64,000 nt of DNA from Strongylocentrotus droebachiensis. Its lineage: Eukaryota > Echinodermata > Echinoidea > Camarodonta > Strongylocentrotidae. The stretch's first letter is position 1. Each line of letters begins with the position of its first letter. The notes below the pieces were generated by a model. The model saw nothing but the letters and a program-made list of their open reading frames with translations, was not told where the DNA came from and did not search any database. This document shows, one piece after another, positions 1 to 25,391 of this stretch. The DNA lies in contig JAVYIG010009964.1 of NCBI GenBank assembly GCA_035222895.1, positions 1-64,000 on the forward strand. Reading direction: 5' to 3'. Both the position numbers and the translations under genes were made by a program.

Positions 1-1663
1 CTTACCAGATAGTATGATTTCCGTTGTTTTGGTGCCAGTCATTAAAAATAAAGCTGGTCGCATTACTAGTAAGGACAACTATAGACCTATAGCATTGGCA
101 AGTGTCCTGTCCAAAGTGCTGGAAAGATATTGCTTGGTAGGTTAGAGATGTATATTCTTACTAAAGATAACCAGTTCGGTTTTAAAGCCAAACATGGCAC
201 TGACATGTGTATATTTGCTCTGAAGGAAATCATTGCAAGTTATCGTAGCAGAAATTCTTCCTTGTTTCTTTGTTTTCTTGATGCTTCCAAAGCTTTTGAT
301 CGGGTAAATCATGAAAAGCTGTTTACGAAAATGGCTGATAGAGGTATTCCTAAGTACCTGATTAGGATACTCGTGTTTTGGTATGCCCATCAAACAATGA
401 TGGCTAGATGGGGGAAGTAGTGTGTCTGAACCATTCCATGTCAGTAATGGAGTTAGACAGGGAGGTATTCTTTCTCCTTTTCTCTTTAACCTGTACATGG
501 ATGGTCTATCTGACAATTTGAATGCTTGTAAAAAAGGTTGTGTAGTTGGTGGTATGGTAGTCAATCATTTAATGTATGCAGATGATCTCGTTATTGTTAG
601 CCCGTCAACTGCTGGGCTGCAGAGTTTGCTCAAGATTTTGTTCTGATTATGGATATGATAATGATGTCAAATAAAATGCAAAAAAGAGTCATATTATGAT
701 AATTAGATGTAAGGAACACCGTAGATTGGTATTCCCGGATTTTTATTTGTGTGGAGCTAAACTCAATGTCTGTACAGAGGCCATGTATCTTGGTCATTTC
801 TTTACTGAGGATTTCAGTGATGATAAAGATATTAGTCGACAGTGTCGTAAATTATATGCTCAAGGTAATATGCTTGTTAGGAAATTTCATATGTGTTCTC
901 CGGATGTGAAGGTGGCTTTATTTAGGGCATACTGTACACCTCTATACACTGCGCATTTGTGGTGTACTTTAAGAAGAGCAATTTGTACAGGCTTACTGTT
1001 GCCTATAATGATGCCATGAGAATGCTTCCTAGGGTACCTAGATACTTTAGTGCTAGTCAAATGTTTTGCTGAGTTGAATGTTCCAGCCTGTTCGGCTGTA
1101 TTACGAAATCTTATGTATAAGTTTATCCAGAGAGTGGATGTGTCTGAGAATGGTATTTTAAAGATGTTAGTGAACTGTCTTAGGTACACATCGGGCCTCT
1201 GGAGATTTTGGCTGAATAGCCTGCTGACACATGGCAATTGATCATTATGTTCCTGTTACCAAGGATTCCAGTATCCTTGTTTCTTTGTTTTTTATAATAG
1301 TTATTTATTATTAGTTTATCGTTCTGGTTAGTTGAACAGAGACAGATTGTTACGAGATTACAACTTCAATAGATTATTATTGATTGTAATACATGTACTT
1401 ATTTTAATCTTACAGTTACAGGTACAGCTTAGAGTTAGTTTGTTATGCTGTTATCAACCTTGCAGGTTACATGTTACTCTTAGAGTTTAGATTGTTTGTA
1501 CGTAGGTCTAGTATAGTTTAGTTATACTCTTTGTAAGATTTGTTGTTATTATACTCATCATGTTTATACTCCCTATATATCTATGTAACATATGTTTTAT
1601 GGACCTCTGCCTTGTGTAGTTGAGTCTGAAATAAAGTTCTGAATTGAATTGAATTGAATAATG
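1..1663 (+). mobile_element. LINE (non-LTR retrotransposon), 3' part
   Basis: Reverse transcriptase remains of a LINE that enters from the left edge. Frame 2 opens with NYRPIALASVLSKVLE (fingers region). The next frame carries the catalytic block FLDASKAFDRVNHEKLF near 277-320. A third frame from 422 carries SNGVRQGGILSP and MYADDLV (the YADD active site, about 570-595). A degraded C-terminal region continues to about 1241, followed by a 400-base AT-rich 3' UTR that ends in an AATAAA-containing segment and a short GAATT tandem tail at about 1640-1660. At least three frame changes separate the blocks, so this copy is dead. The RT resembles the Jockey/CR1 group; I do not assign a clade. Confidence 0.85.
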
Positions 1664-3152
1664 GGAGATAGTGAGAGATGGTTTATGTATGCATACAGGC
1701 CAAGGAGCACCTCTTTGAACAGACTATAGGTCCTTGTATTTTTCTTCCATAAGATAGGCCCGTGAGGAAAACTCATTTTTCAAACCCATGGCAAATGTGT
1801 AAACAAAATCAAGTATACAAATTGATATTGGTTTTGGTTTACCGAGAAAATTATACATAGGCCTGGATCAGAACTTTCTTTTGACCTGGTGATGAAAATA
1901 ATCATTGAACAGAATTATTCACTTATTAAGTGTCTATGTGTCGAACGGCTCTAAGAAAAAACATAACGACGACTATGGTAAAGAGAATATTGAATCAGTC
2001 GCCAAAAGTGACTACAGAAATGAGGTTCACACTGTTGTTATTTCATTCAGTCACTTCACGAGTGAAAATGTGATGGCGCTATTAAAATATTTAAAAGTTG
2101 CCATAGTGAGTTTATTGCTGCATTTTTCATGTCACTAGACCGGTTTACTGGATGTTTCTTTCCTTGGGACTTAGTGACGAGTTATTCCATTAACCTGTTT
2201 TAATGAACGAACTAAAGTACTCAGAATCCAGTCTGCATATATTGCTTGCTTGTTGCTATGTAGGACAAGCATCGGGAAAGCTTTCAGGTTGTCAAGAACA
2301 ACCTTTGTTTTAAAAGTACACGCAAATCTTTGATATGGTAAACCGATCTATTGAATAAGCATGTTATTCACTCTTTATACAGAAATGGTAGGGCGAAGGA
2401 GGCCAGTAAATAAAAGTGGTTATTCAATTGTATTACTGTTCGTGCATATGCTGTCCACTTCGAACTACTTTGATGCAAAACATAATTCAATTATAAGCTA
2501 AGTTTTATGCCGATTCATCCGTTACGTGTTGTTGCCCACCAACTCATGCAGTACTTAAATCATCACTTCTAAAAAATCAACAACAAAAATCATTGACACA
2601 ATATGATAAACGTCATCACCGTCGTTGTCGTCATCATGATCATCAATAACATTATTATCATGATCATCGACGTCGTCATCTTCCTCATCATCAGTACTCC
2701 CGCATCTATCGCACCCTTTTCCTTTCGCTATTCGTCCTTTCTGTATTTGTACTTTTTATTTTTTAGCAGATGTTTCTGCAGTAATTGCAAATATTCAAAC
2801 AACAATAACATTATATAATATAATTGAATTACATAAAAATGTGACAACTTGAATACAAAAGAATGCATAGATGTAATTTATAGAAGCAAACAATTGAATA
2901 AATACCCATATAATTTTCTATGATTTGGATATTACATATTTTTGTTAATCGAGGCTTTAAATGAATAACTGAGAGGATGCAGCGTGTTTATTATTAATGT
3001 CAGGTAAAGCATTCCAAATATCCGGACCATGCATGGTGTCTCATCGATTTATAAGCCAAAATAATTTTATTTTACAAAACAAGAATACTTGAAAACAAAT
3101 CAGTTCGGTCTTTATGTATTGATTTATTAAAAAGAATAACACACTAACTGAA
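1664..3152. other. intergenic, no gene recognised
   Basis: AT-rich sequence. The longest open frames (for example 1905-2138) show no recognisable domain and no splice context. A degenerate TCA/GTC trinucleotide patch lies at about 2603-2690. Confidence 0.5.
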
Positions 3153-3229
3153 GCCCGGTTAGCTCAGTCGGTAGATCGAGCATCTGACTTTTAATCAGAG
3201 GGTCGCGGGTTCAAGTCCCTCATCGGGCG
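3153..3229 (+). tRNA. tRNA-Lys(TTT)-like gene with enlarged D-loop
   Basis: A cloverleaf can be drawn by eye. The acceptor stem GCCCGGT pairs with ATCGGGC (one G-U pair) and a G follows as discriminator. The D stem is GCTC/GAGC, the anticodon stem TCTGA/TCAGA with loop CTTTTAA, so the anticodon is TTT (Lys). The T loop is TTCAAGT. A TTTT run about 10 bases downstream would serve as a Pol III stop. Two oddities: the D-loop carries about four extra bases (GATC) compared with ordinary animal tRNA-Lys, and the T stem GCGGG/CCCTC has one C-T mismatch. It may be a functional variant, a tRNA pseudogene, or the head of a SINE, although no SINE body follows. Confidence 0.75.
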
Positions 3230-4665
3230 AGAGTATACTTTTGCGTGTTTATCTTATCATCTTGAAGCAGCTCTATAACACCGGAAGAAGAAGATTAGGA
3301 GCAATTACGAGTTTGAATCTATTAAACCATTCATCAATTATCCGACATATGCATGTGTGTAATTGTTTTGTTTGTTTACAAACGTGTATAAATCATTGTG
3401 TTATTTACGTCTGAGAGGGAAGACATTTACCATCATCATTTGAAAGAGGCGACTGGGTTTTGAACCATGGCTTTTAGAGATCGAGTTGACTTCCAGGTTA
3501 TAGCTCTCACGGTGCCGACTTGACTCCTAGATCCTATAGGCACTGAAGGTGGCGCGCGCGCGCGCGCGATCAATAATTTACAACAAATTAAAAATACACT
3601 GAATGAATGAGGAAAGCGTCATTAACAACGGATTATACTATCACAGATTTGGAGATCTATTATTCCTGTAATAGTACAAGCCGAGCACAAAGAGCAAGTG
3701 CATTTGTGAGTAGTTGAGATACTGACTTCAATGACTGTTTTTGGAGGCTTTGAATAGATCACTTTTAAAGGAAATAGATCTAGGCTAGGTGTTGTAAGGA
3801 TAAATTGATTTCTGTCGATCGACTGTACGTCGCCGTCGGTGGCTAGCGCTGCGCTACCGGGACGTTAGATACCCAAAGCGCCATATCTCTCGGGGTACTG
3901 GATAGCTGTCACCCGTGTGGCCGTGGAAGGGCTAACTTAGACCGAATTTTCGTCTCTTTCGTTCGTTAGCCTCTTATTGGGGTAGGGTCGGCGACTCTCT
4001 CTTTAGAGACCGAAACAGACCATCCCGCGAAGTGTGTAGGGTTATGTGGGCAAATCAGTACACCAAAGGCCAAACTTGCAAAACTTATCCCCGAATTACT
4101 CCTTTCACAGGATGCATAGGGTCTATTTGCTTCATTATATATTGTAAATTAGGTAAAGGCTTAACTAGACCTACTTCGGTTCCACCTACTAACTTGACTG
4201 AAATAATCCGTTTAATGGTCCATTTTTTAGGAAATTATGGTCAAAATCGACATCCATGCGCAGCGAGAGTTTAAACTCCCGCTGCAAGATTTTTATCATT
4301 TATAGTTAATTGAATGTTACTAGGTCCTATACTCTACACTGTACATCATATGTACATTTTATATGTTCTTGAAATTTGTTGGGGTAATGTCAAATCTGGT
4401 ATTGGTAATGATTTCCAAAGTGCATGATCTAGGAACATTATGATACATGCACAGTGCTATAAAACCTACCATGAACAGGATGGTTATTATATTATTATTA
4501 TTATGATTATGATTGATTTTGTTGTTGTTATTATTATTTTCTCTATGAATTGTATTATCATCATCATCATCATCATTACATTATTTTTATTATTATGCTA
4601 TTATTTCAAAATTCAAGGATTAAATGTGTTGAAAAAACTATTTGTGAGGGTAAAATGGGACACAA
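3230..4665. other. intergenic with CG run and a shared repeat segment
   Basis: No gene recognised. A (CG)n run of 17 bases lies at 3552-3568. The stretch 3937-4022 contains the sequence around AGACCGAATTTTCGTCTCTT and GGGTAGGGTCGGC, which recurs as a palindrome at 27479-27606. ATT/ATC trinucleotide-rich sequence lies at about 4483-4605. Confidence 0.5.
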
Positions 4666-4671
4666 TGCAAT

Positions 4672-4812
4672 GTCTCAGTTGTAGAATAGTGGACTCGTAT
4701 TAAACCGGGAGGTCCAGGGTTAGAAACCAAGTCCTCATTACCAAGTCCCTCGGAGAGGACTTAAAGCCGTTGGTCCCCTGACTGCTTTACCTTTACCTTT
4801 ACCCGAGATTCT
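4672..4812 (+). mobile_element. tRNA-derived SINE, family C, copy 1 (degraded)
   Basis: The TCTCAGTTGTAGAATAGTGG head resembles a tRNA A-box region, and CCAGGGTTAGAAACC resembles a degraded B box. The body has TCCTCATTACCAAGTCCCTC followed by GGTCCCCTGACTGCTTTACC. The reverse complement of the same body is seen at 14845-15025 and 30281-30475. Confidence 0.6.
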
Positions 4813-6847
4813 GGAAGAATGCTGTGTTCTCAGCAGTCGGGCTTCCAGTTCCAGGTATGCTTTTTTCAAAGCAAATAGCAATCATGTAAAAACAAACCGC
4901 TTAACCATGGAACACCCTCCTATAAAACAAATTTTTAAAAAAGATGAAAATAATAAGTTGAGAAAATGTGATTAAGTTTTAGCTTGACCTGCAGTAATGT
5001 ATTATTTCTAAGAAGCATATTTATCTTTTTTACATTCTATTTAACCAGCAGGAACCTACAGCTCTTTGACACAACCACGCTGGAGGATGTTGCTAGGCAA
5101 CCATCACAGTACACTGAGATGGCTTGAGTGATGCATGAAGGCTCAAGCTGACAATTAGATGTCGCTGAAGGCAGTATTTGGTATGTACAAAATGGACACG
5201 TACATACATATTAATACCAAAGTGGTCTTACGTCACATGCTCTAGTTAATAATTACCCCTCAGTCAATATTCTGGGGCCATTTCATGCCATGTGTCCCAG
5301 ACACTGTCTGTAATTTGGAGCCAGAAGGGCATTAATCGATATATATTTTAACACACAGTTAAAGGCTTTCTGGTTTTGAACTACATGTACATGCATACCG
5401 GTATCTCTTTTATTTGATTTATAAATGAAAATAAACTATTAATGTAGAGTGGTATAATGGTTGTATATACTTTTGACTCTACATGTTTGCCATATATGTT
5501 AAATGGCTTAGAAGTCTGTTAATCTCTGATTAGAGCCAAAACACAACGTTCAGTGTTTTTTTTTTTCCAGTTCATATCGATCCAAAATTGTTAATGTTTT
5601 ACCAGACAAAATTTGGAAACTTTGGGAATGTTATCTGCTTCTTTTGGTACACTGCATGATTTTAGATAAATTGGTAGAAAGTGTTTTGTGCACTGTGCAG
5701 TGTACATAGAAATTCATAAGCCTCAAGCGGTCAAGCATGTACTTGAATAAGGAGAATGTTGAGCCTCGACTGCATTATTGTTTTTTACAGTTGAAAATGT
5801 TAATATTTGTAGTCACCATCCTATGATACATAGACTACAATGTAGTTTTGTATCTATTTGAATGTACATGTAAAGTCATTGCATGTACAGTACACCATTC
5901 ATGTGATCGAGCTCTTGGGACTTGATCCCTAAACCTGTAGTTTCTTCTCCCATGTCTCCACTGTGACGTATCACTACTTTTTCTTTGATTTATAGCATCA
6001 CAATATTCCACCATTTCTATCTGAAGTAAGTATGGTCATTTAATTCTATCTGCTTTAAATCATTGCTGATTATCAACATGCATGTCCCCCCAGGGCTTTA
6101 TTTTTGCACACATTATGACTTATGAGTCTATAACTGGAATTTAAAAAGAATGAAATAGGGTGATACAGCATTTTAAAAGATTGATTTTCCATATTGAGGT
6201 GGCAAAATTTCATGAGTAAATTTTTTTATTTTTTAAATCTTATTATTCTAAGCCTTCAGGCTTAGAACATTATAGAAATAGCTAAAAGATGTTTCGAACT
6301 TACAAGTGCAAATGCATTACAGCTACAATGTATGATTCACAGCCGAGCCTTTTCATCAAATTGTAGGCTTACAATGCCCAGCAATTTTAATGTACCGGTA
6401 TTTATAACTCTAATACAACTTGAGATGTCATAGTCACCTCCATACAAGCAGAAATAATGTGCACTTTTAAAAGTTGAAATATCTAATCCTAATGCAATAT
6501 CATATATGAAATTCAGTGACATTTTCACATCATAATAGTGTGTGGTGGCCTTAATTGAAATCATTTGATAAAACATGTACGATACAAGCTTTGCTATGTC
6601 CACCAAGCTGAACAAATATCAGGTGCTTCTACATGTTTTACATTTAATTTGATAATCTTCCATTGACCAACCCATGCAAATTACATTTTCTATAGGCGAG
6701 TCGTTCAGATATATGACAAGGCGAAACTGCAGTGTTAAAAAAAAAGCTATGAAGTAAAGTAATACGCTTCACATTTCTGAATCTTATAACATTAAAGCTC
6801 AGTGAATACACCGAGGTCTTTTTTTAAGTGCACTTGCCATTCATTAA
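4813..6847. other. intergenic, no gene recognised
   Basis: AT-rich sequence with many ACATGTA motifs. No open frame shows a known domain. Any upstream exon of the CERKL gene is not evident here. A near-consensus RFX X-box lies at 5089-5102 and is listed separately. Confidence 0.45.
5089..5102. promoter_or_regulatory. possible RFX X-box
   Basis: GTTGCTAGGCAACC is an imperfect inverted repeat close to the RFX consensus (GTNRCC, 0-3 bases, RGYAAC) with one mismatch in the left half. It lies about 4.1 kb upstream of the first CERKL exon seen. It may be a chance match. Confidence 0.25.
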
Positions 6848-7369
6848 AGGGATAGTTGAGTTCTGTTGGAGAGGGCGCTTCACAAAATAATTTTTTTTGT
6901 GAGATAATGAAAACCTGAGTGTCAAATTCAAAAGAACATAATATTTAAATGACAAAATCATCTTTGATCAAAATCGGTTCAGAGACGGCTGAAATATAAC
7001 GATTTCTAATATTAAATATTTTGAAAAATTCGAAAAAACTGTTGAAAAAAACGAATAACGACTTTTACGTCGTATTTCAGCCAATGCCGATGTTGGCTTT
7101 TTTGTTGGCATTTTCGGGTTGCTAATATATTACCCACAATTAGCCAGCTCATGTATTGTTATTTTTAATTAAATAATTAATTTTGTTAAAAGTGGAGCTG
7201 AATTGGTATGATTGTAGTGGCTAAATTTCACACATTTTGGGGTCTAAAATTACCTTCATAGCAATTTTAGGTTCTAAAAGGGCACTATAAATGTCATAGA
7301 TAAGAATAAGAGCAATAACCATGCACTTTGAAGGCATTTGCGGTCTGAAAACAGAACTCAACTATCCCT
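6848..7369. mobile_element. 522-bp inverted-repeat element (MITE-like)
   Basis: The ends are perfect 20-bp inverted repeats: AGGGATAGTTGAGTTCTGTT at 6848-6867 and its reverse complement at 7350-7369. No coding capacity is seen inside. No clear target-site duplication was found. Confidence 0.75.
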
Positions 7370-9241
7370 CTACTGGTAATTAACACCTTGGAAAAAAGGT
7401 AGAATTTTTTTTTTTTTTTTTTTTTTGGGGGGGGGGGGCAGTATACAGCATCATGCATGTATCTGAACAAGCCTCTATGCATGTACTCATTATACTGGTA
7501 ATCAGGGGGAAAAAAAATTTAAAACATTTCGGGGGTTACTTTTTAAGCTTGCTTGCTTGAGAATAACACTCTTGAATTGTTTTGCATTGAACTCTATGCA
7601 CATTTTTGAGGGCTCTTTTATGACTCTCTGGGGCTCTTTTTTGGCATTTCGGGTGCCAATTTGCCCCGAGCCCCCGTGTATTTTTTTCCCTGCTGGTAAT
7701 GTTTGTTCATTGCTCATGTACCTTGGCAACCCCAGTGCCAATGCCATTAGCTTCTTGAAAGCAAACAATGAACCATGTCACTATACACATTACAAAATAA
7801 ACTCTGAAGTGGCTGTCAAATAACTGTTCCAATTATTCAAGTCATTCTCAAGCTCCAAATTGGGTTGTCCATGCATGTTGTATACAATGATAGTATTTTG
7901 TCTATCAACCATAAAGTATTGCAGCTTTTAAATAGTGCAGTATTTATAATGTGTACCGGTACTCAGTAATCAGTTTTGCCCGACCTGAAGCCAGAATGCA
8001 CTGCATACATTTATAACTTTACAATACACTACTGTAGTCTACATGTATAAAATATATACATGTAACATTGTACATGTGTGCATTAGTGATGTATTTTTAT
8101 GAACAAAACTGGCTAATAGGAGGAGTACATGTATATGTATGTATGCATATTTTAATGACAGAGGCTGAATCAATGTATAACTTAATTGATGATAGAGCTC
8201 AAGCTTTTAGAATATATTCTGATAGATGTCTACCGGTAGCTATTCGATGCTTAATTAGCCATTAGGCTTATTGTAAGTGTAATGAGGCATACATTGTACA
8301 TGGCAAGGCAGTTCAACCCTGAATGGAAGTGGGAAAAGAAGAGAAACAGTGTGGTGAAAGTTTAAAATACATAAGACCAATAAATGTAATAGCAAATTTA
8401 TGAGTGTTTGAAACGTGAAATGCGAATTGCAAATTGGAAATTTGGTCTCTAATTTACCCTCTTGACTGTGAAGTACAGGTATTCATGGACAACTCTTCTG
8501 TTTGTTGTGTATTAAATAAATAAGATTAAAACAAGGACCCAAGGACAATCCAAAAGAGATGAATAAATCTCAAATTATTCTGTCAAATAATTCATGAGAT
8601 AAAAGGAGTTTATGTACATGTATTTTTATTTGTATGAATATATTAATACGTAATAGTGTTTCTGAAGTGTATCTGAGTTTAGCAGTCTCTCCAAATGCCT
8701 ATGTTTTGTGCATTATCAATTTGCTCTTTTAATTAGTGGCTAATTACATGTACGTGAGCAAACTATAATCGTCACTTAAATACATGTAAGCATGTGTATA
8801 AAGCCCATGCTGATTCCTTCCAATATATATTATACATGTAAGTCCTGTCTTGATCACTTTGCTCCTACATCTGTCTTTTCTTTTCCCTTTAAAAAAAAAT
8901 ATATCTGCTGTTTTGCTTGTATGATGTAACTCCACCCCCCCCCCCACCAGTCATAGCCAATGTACACTCTCTCTTTGTTTTTATTTGTATACAATGTATA
9001 TCTTCTTGAAAAGACTTGAATGTATGTTTTATTCTGTTCTTAACACATGCAATTGACTTCTTTTTATTTCACTCTTTGAATATTATGGAATGCTACATTA
9101 AAAAACGTCTCTCAAGAAAAAGTGTAAAATTTAAAGGCAAATGCAGCTATTTCAACAACAAAATTCACTCACTTGCCATGTATTTGAGGTTATTTTCCAT
9201 GAATATGTGAATGATGCTTTAATGTGTTTTCTTTCCTGCAG
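7370..9241. other. intergenic or upstream intron, no exon recognised
   Basis: Contains a T22-G12 homopolymer junction (7405-7438) and AT-rich unique-looking sequence. The right end (a pyrimidine tract then CAG at 9239-9241) is the splice acceptor of the first CERKL exon. The upstream part is therefore probably intron if a 5' exon lies further left or outside the window. Confidence 0.5.
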
Positions 9242-22630
<13,389 letters not shown>

Positions 22631-22651
22631 CATCCGACTGATGATGTGAAT

Positions 22652-23178
22652 TTGTTCTGATGACATTTACTCTGACAATGTGAGCTCTTACATTGCTCTG
22701 ACAACATATGCTCTGCAGCATTTGCTCCAACAACGTTTGCTCTGACGACACTAGCTCTGACAACACTTTCTCTGATGACATTTTCTCCGAAGACATTTAC
22801 TCTGATGACGTTTGCTCCAACAACATTTGCTCTGATGACATTTGCTCCAACGGCATTTGCCTCAACAACGTTTGCTCTGATGGCATTAGCTCTGATGACA
22901 TTTACTCCTATGACATTTACTCTTACAACATTTGCTCTGATGACATTTACTCTTATGACGTTTACTCTGATGACATTTACTCTGATGACATTCGCTCCAA
23001 TGACATTTTCTCTGACGTTTGCTCTGCCCACGTTTACTCTGACATTTGCTCTGATGACATTTACTCCGATGACATTTACTCTTACATTTGCTCTGATGAC
23101 GTTTACTCTGACAACGTTTAATCTGATGATGTTTACTCTGATGACATTAGCTCCGATGACATTTACTCTGACGACACC
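22652..23178. repeat. 15-bp minisatellite after the CERKL stop
   Basis: About 35 imperfect units of ACATTTGCTCTGATG, beginning about 20 bases after the CERKL stop and so probably transcribed as 3' UTR. The unit length is a multiple of three and the unit lacks stops in several frames, which produces long artefactual frames on both strands (SDDIYSDD-like forward, VNVIRANV-like reverse). Confidence 0.9.
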
Positions 23179-23230
23179 TTCTGCTAGGGCAGAAAGTTTG
23201 CCAGTTCAGAATCACTTTAAATTCTTGTTT

Positions 23231-23529
23231 GATAAAGGAAATTAGACTAATACTATTTTCCCTATGTTAAGTATGATTTAATTATGCAGTGCTTAATCTC
23301 AGCATTAGGTTTAAATGAAATAGTACAATGATAAAGGAAATTAGACTAATACTATTTTCCCTTTGGTAAGTATGATTTAATTATGCAGCGTTTAATCTCA
23401 GCAGTAAGTTTAAATGAAATAGTACAATGACAAAGGAAATTAGACCAATACTATTTTCCTTATGTTAAGTATTTATTTAATTATGCAGTGCTTTATCTCA
23501 GCATTTAGTTTAAATGAAATAGTAGAATG
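23231..23529. repeat. 99-bp tandem repeat, three copies
   Basis: Units start at 23231, 23330 and 23429, each beginning GATAAAGGAAATTAGACTAA (GACAAAGG in the third), with about 90-95% identity by eye. Confidence 0.92.
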
Positions 23530-24075
23530 CACGCCAAAATATTTCTTCCTTTCATATGATAGTATTGATACTCTTCTCAATGTTTTTTCAGGTCATGCTA
23601 ATTTTCAGTTTTACCTTTAATAGAGCTATAAAAAAAAGTGTTTTCTACTGTTATTCCATGAATTTGAATTGATTTACAGTAATAATTAATGTAATATCTT
23701 GCCAGTTGTATACAACAATTGTGCAAAATTAACCAAAAATATGATTTTATATGAGATATCTAATGAAATATTCAAATGAATTTGTGTTCTGCTATATAGT
23801 GTCTATACGAGTTTTATAGTAAATTAGTGAAACTGATTTGTCAAAATCTATATATTGTTAAGCAATGTACTATTGAAATGTAAGTGTGTGCTCTTTGTCA
23901 ATCTATGCCAAATCTAGTTAATATAAAGTGCTCATTAGGTTTGTTTTTGTGCAACTCTTGTATGCTAAAAATGGAAGTCGTAACTAAACTCCCTACCCCC
24001 CCCCCTTCCAAAGTAAGTATTGTCACATTGTCAAGGAAGTATATTGCTTGATACATGTGTTTTTTAATGACAGCA

Positions 24076-24510
24076 ATAGAGTGGTGAAGTGTGACGTCAT
24101 GAAAATCTATTTTGGGAATTTCTCAATTTTTTCTTCATATTCCGAAAGAGCATAAAAAATAATGTCCAAATGTCGAAAACCAATTGAATATGTTAAGTAT
24201 TGGCTGAGATATGACCATCTGAATGAATATATGTCCTATGGGAACTTAGTGTTATATGCTCTGGTTCCTAACCATTAGGAGCCAGAGCATATTTGGAGTG
24301 GACTATTAGGCTATTATTATTATTATTATATAACACTGAGTTCCTATGGGGAGTATATTTATTCAGATGGTCATATCTCAGCCAATACTTAACATATTCA
24401 ATTGGTTTTCGACATTTGGACATTATTTTGGGTGTTCTTTCGGAATATGAAGAAAAAATTGAGAAATTCTAAAATTAGATTTTTATGACGTCACAGCTTC
24501 GGTACTCTAT
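24076..24510. mobile_element. foldback element with about 180-bp inverted arms
   Basis: Left arm 24076-24258 and right arm 24328-24510 are near-complete reverse complements (for example ATATGACCATCTGAAT and ATTCAGATGGTCATAT). The spacer contains its own hairpin, ATGCTCTGG with CCAGAGCAT, and an ATT run. Possible TA flanks. No coding sequence. Foldback or MITE type; superfamily unassigned. Confidence 0.88.
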
Positions 24511-25019
24511 AAGACCCTTATTGTTAAGGTCTTTTGATAATATGAACTTTTTAATTCAAGTACGAGATGTTTGAGATCTCTATTAAACCTCATCATTAGC
24601 AAATATTCTTATTCGGAACATCGGCTATGTCTTTACCCAGTATTTCCTAATTCCTGATTTTTTTTGTTGCTATTCTGTCTTCCTATTTTTTTTTCTATGC
24701 TTGTCTTGAGCAATGCATTCAAATTTCATTTATTTTATGCCACAGTTATTTTCAATGAACATCTTTAAAATGAGTCCATTTGATTTATATTTTAATTTCA
24801 AAGAATACACTTTTTTTTATTTCCTTTAGGTCAAAATTGAATGTTAAATTTTATATCTTGTATTTCTTTATACTCAAACATGTTTGAATTGAAATTTGTT
24901 GTATTCAAAACATTATTGTTGTTAAAGGTCAAAACAAAAGGACCACATTTTGTTTATCCCACGCCTGACTTGTATGGTGCATGTCCACATGGCTAATTAA
25001 ATCTTTTTAAACGTGAAAT
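24511..25019. other. AT-rich sequence, nothing recognised
   Basis: No open frame with a domain and no clear repeat. Confidence 0.5.
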
Positions 25020-25215
25020 GCAGGGTAATAATAATAATAATAATATTATTGCTTATATAGCGCTTAATACTTCAGGAATGTCCGAGTTTCTAAGCGCTTT
25101 ACATTATTACCCCCGGTCATCGGATTCTGGCTTGCCCGCACACAATGTATGCACTTTCTCCACTCCCTGGGGAGCATTCCAACAAGAGCTACTAGGAAAT
25201 AAAAGTGAATACATT
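25020..25215 (-). mobile_element. tRNA-derived SINE, family B, copy 3 (3' half)
   Basis: Reverse complement matches the tail half of 14229-14530: ATGCTCCCCAGGGAGTGGAG, then GTGCATACATTGT, then AAGCGCTTA and a TTA run. The tRNA-like head is missing. Confidence 0.8.
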
Positions 25216-25391
25216 GTATTTAACCCATGTGAAAAATATTGGTTTACTTTTTCTGTGTGTCAATGTGCCTTCCTAGTTTATCGTAAAATGTAATTTTATA
25301 TAGCTATTATAATATCACCTTGAATTTCTTATGAAATGTACTCACATTCATGCAAAGTTTGCAAACTATATATATGCATTCCATACTTAAT

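Noticed and set aside
25020-25070. CRISPR-like or regular short repeats
   Set aside because: Simple ATA/TTA tracts and SINE tails only; no spacer-repeat pattern, and the window is eukaryotic.
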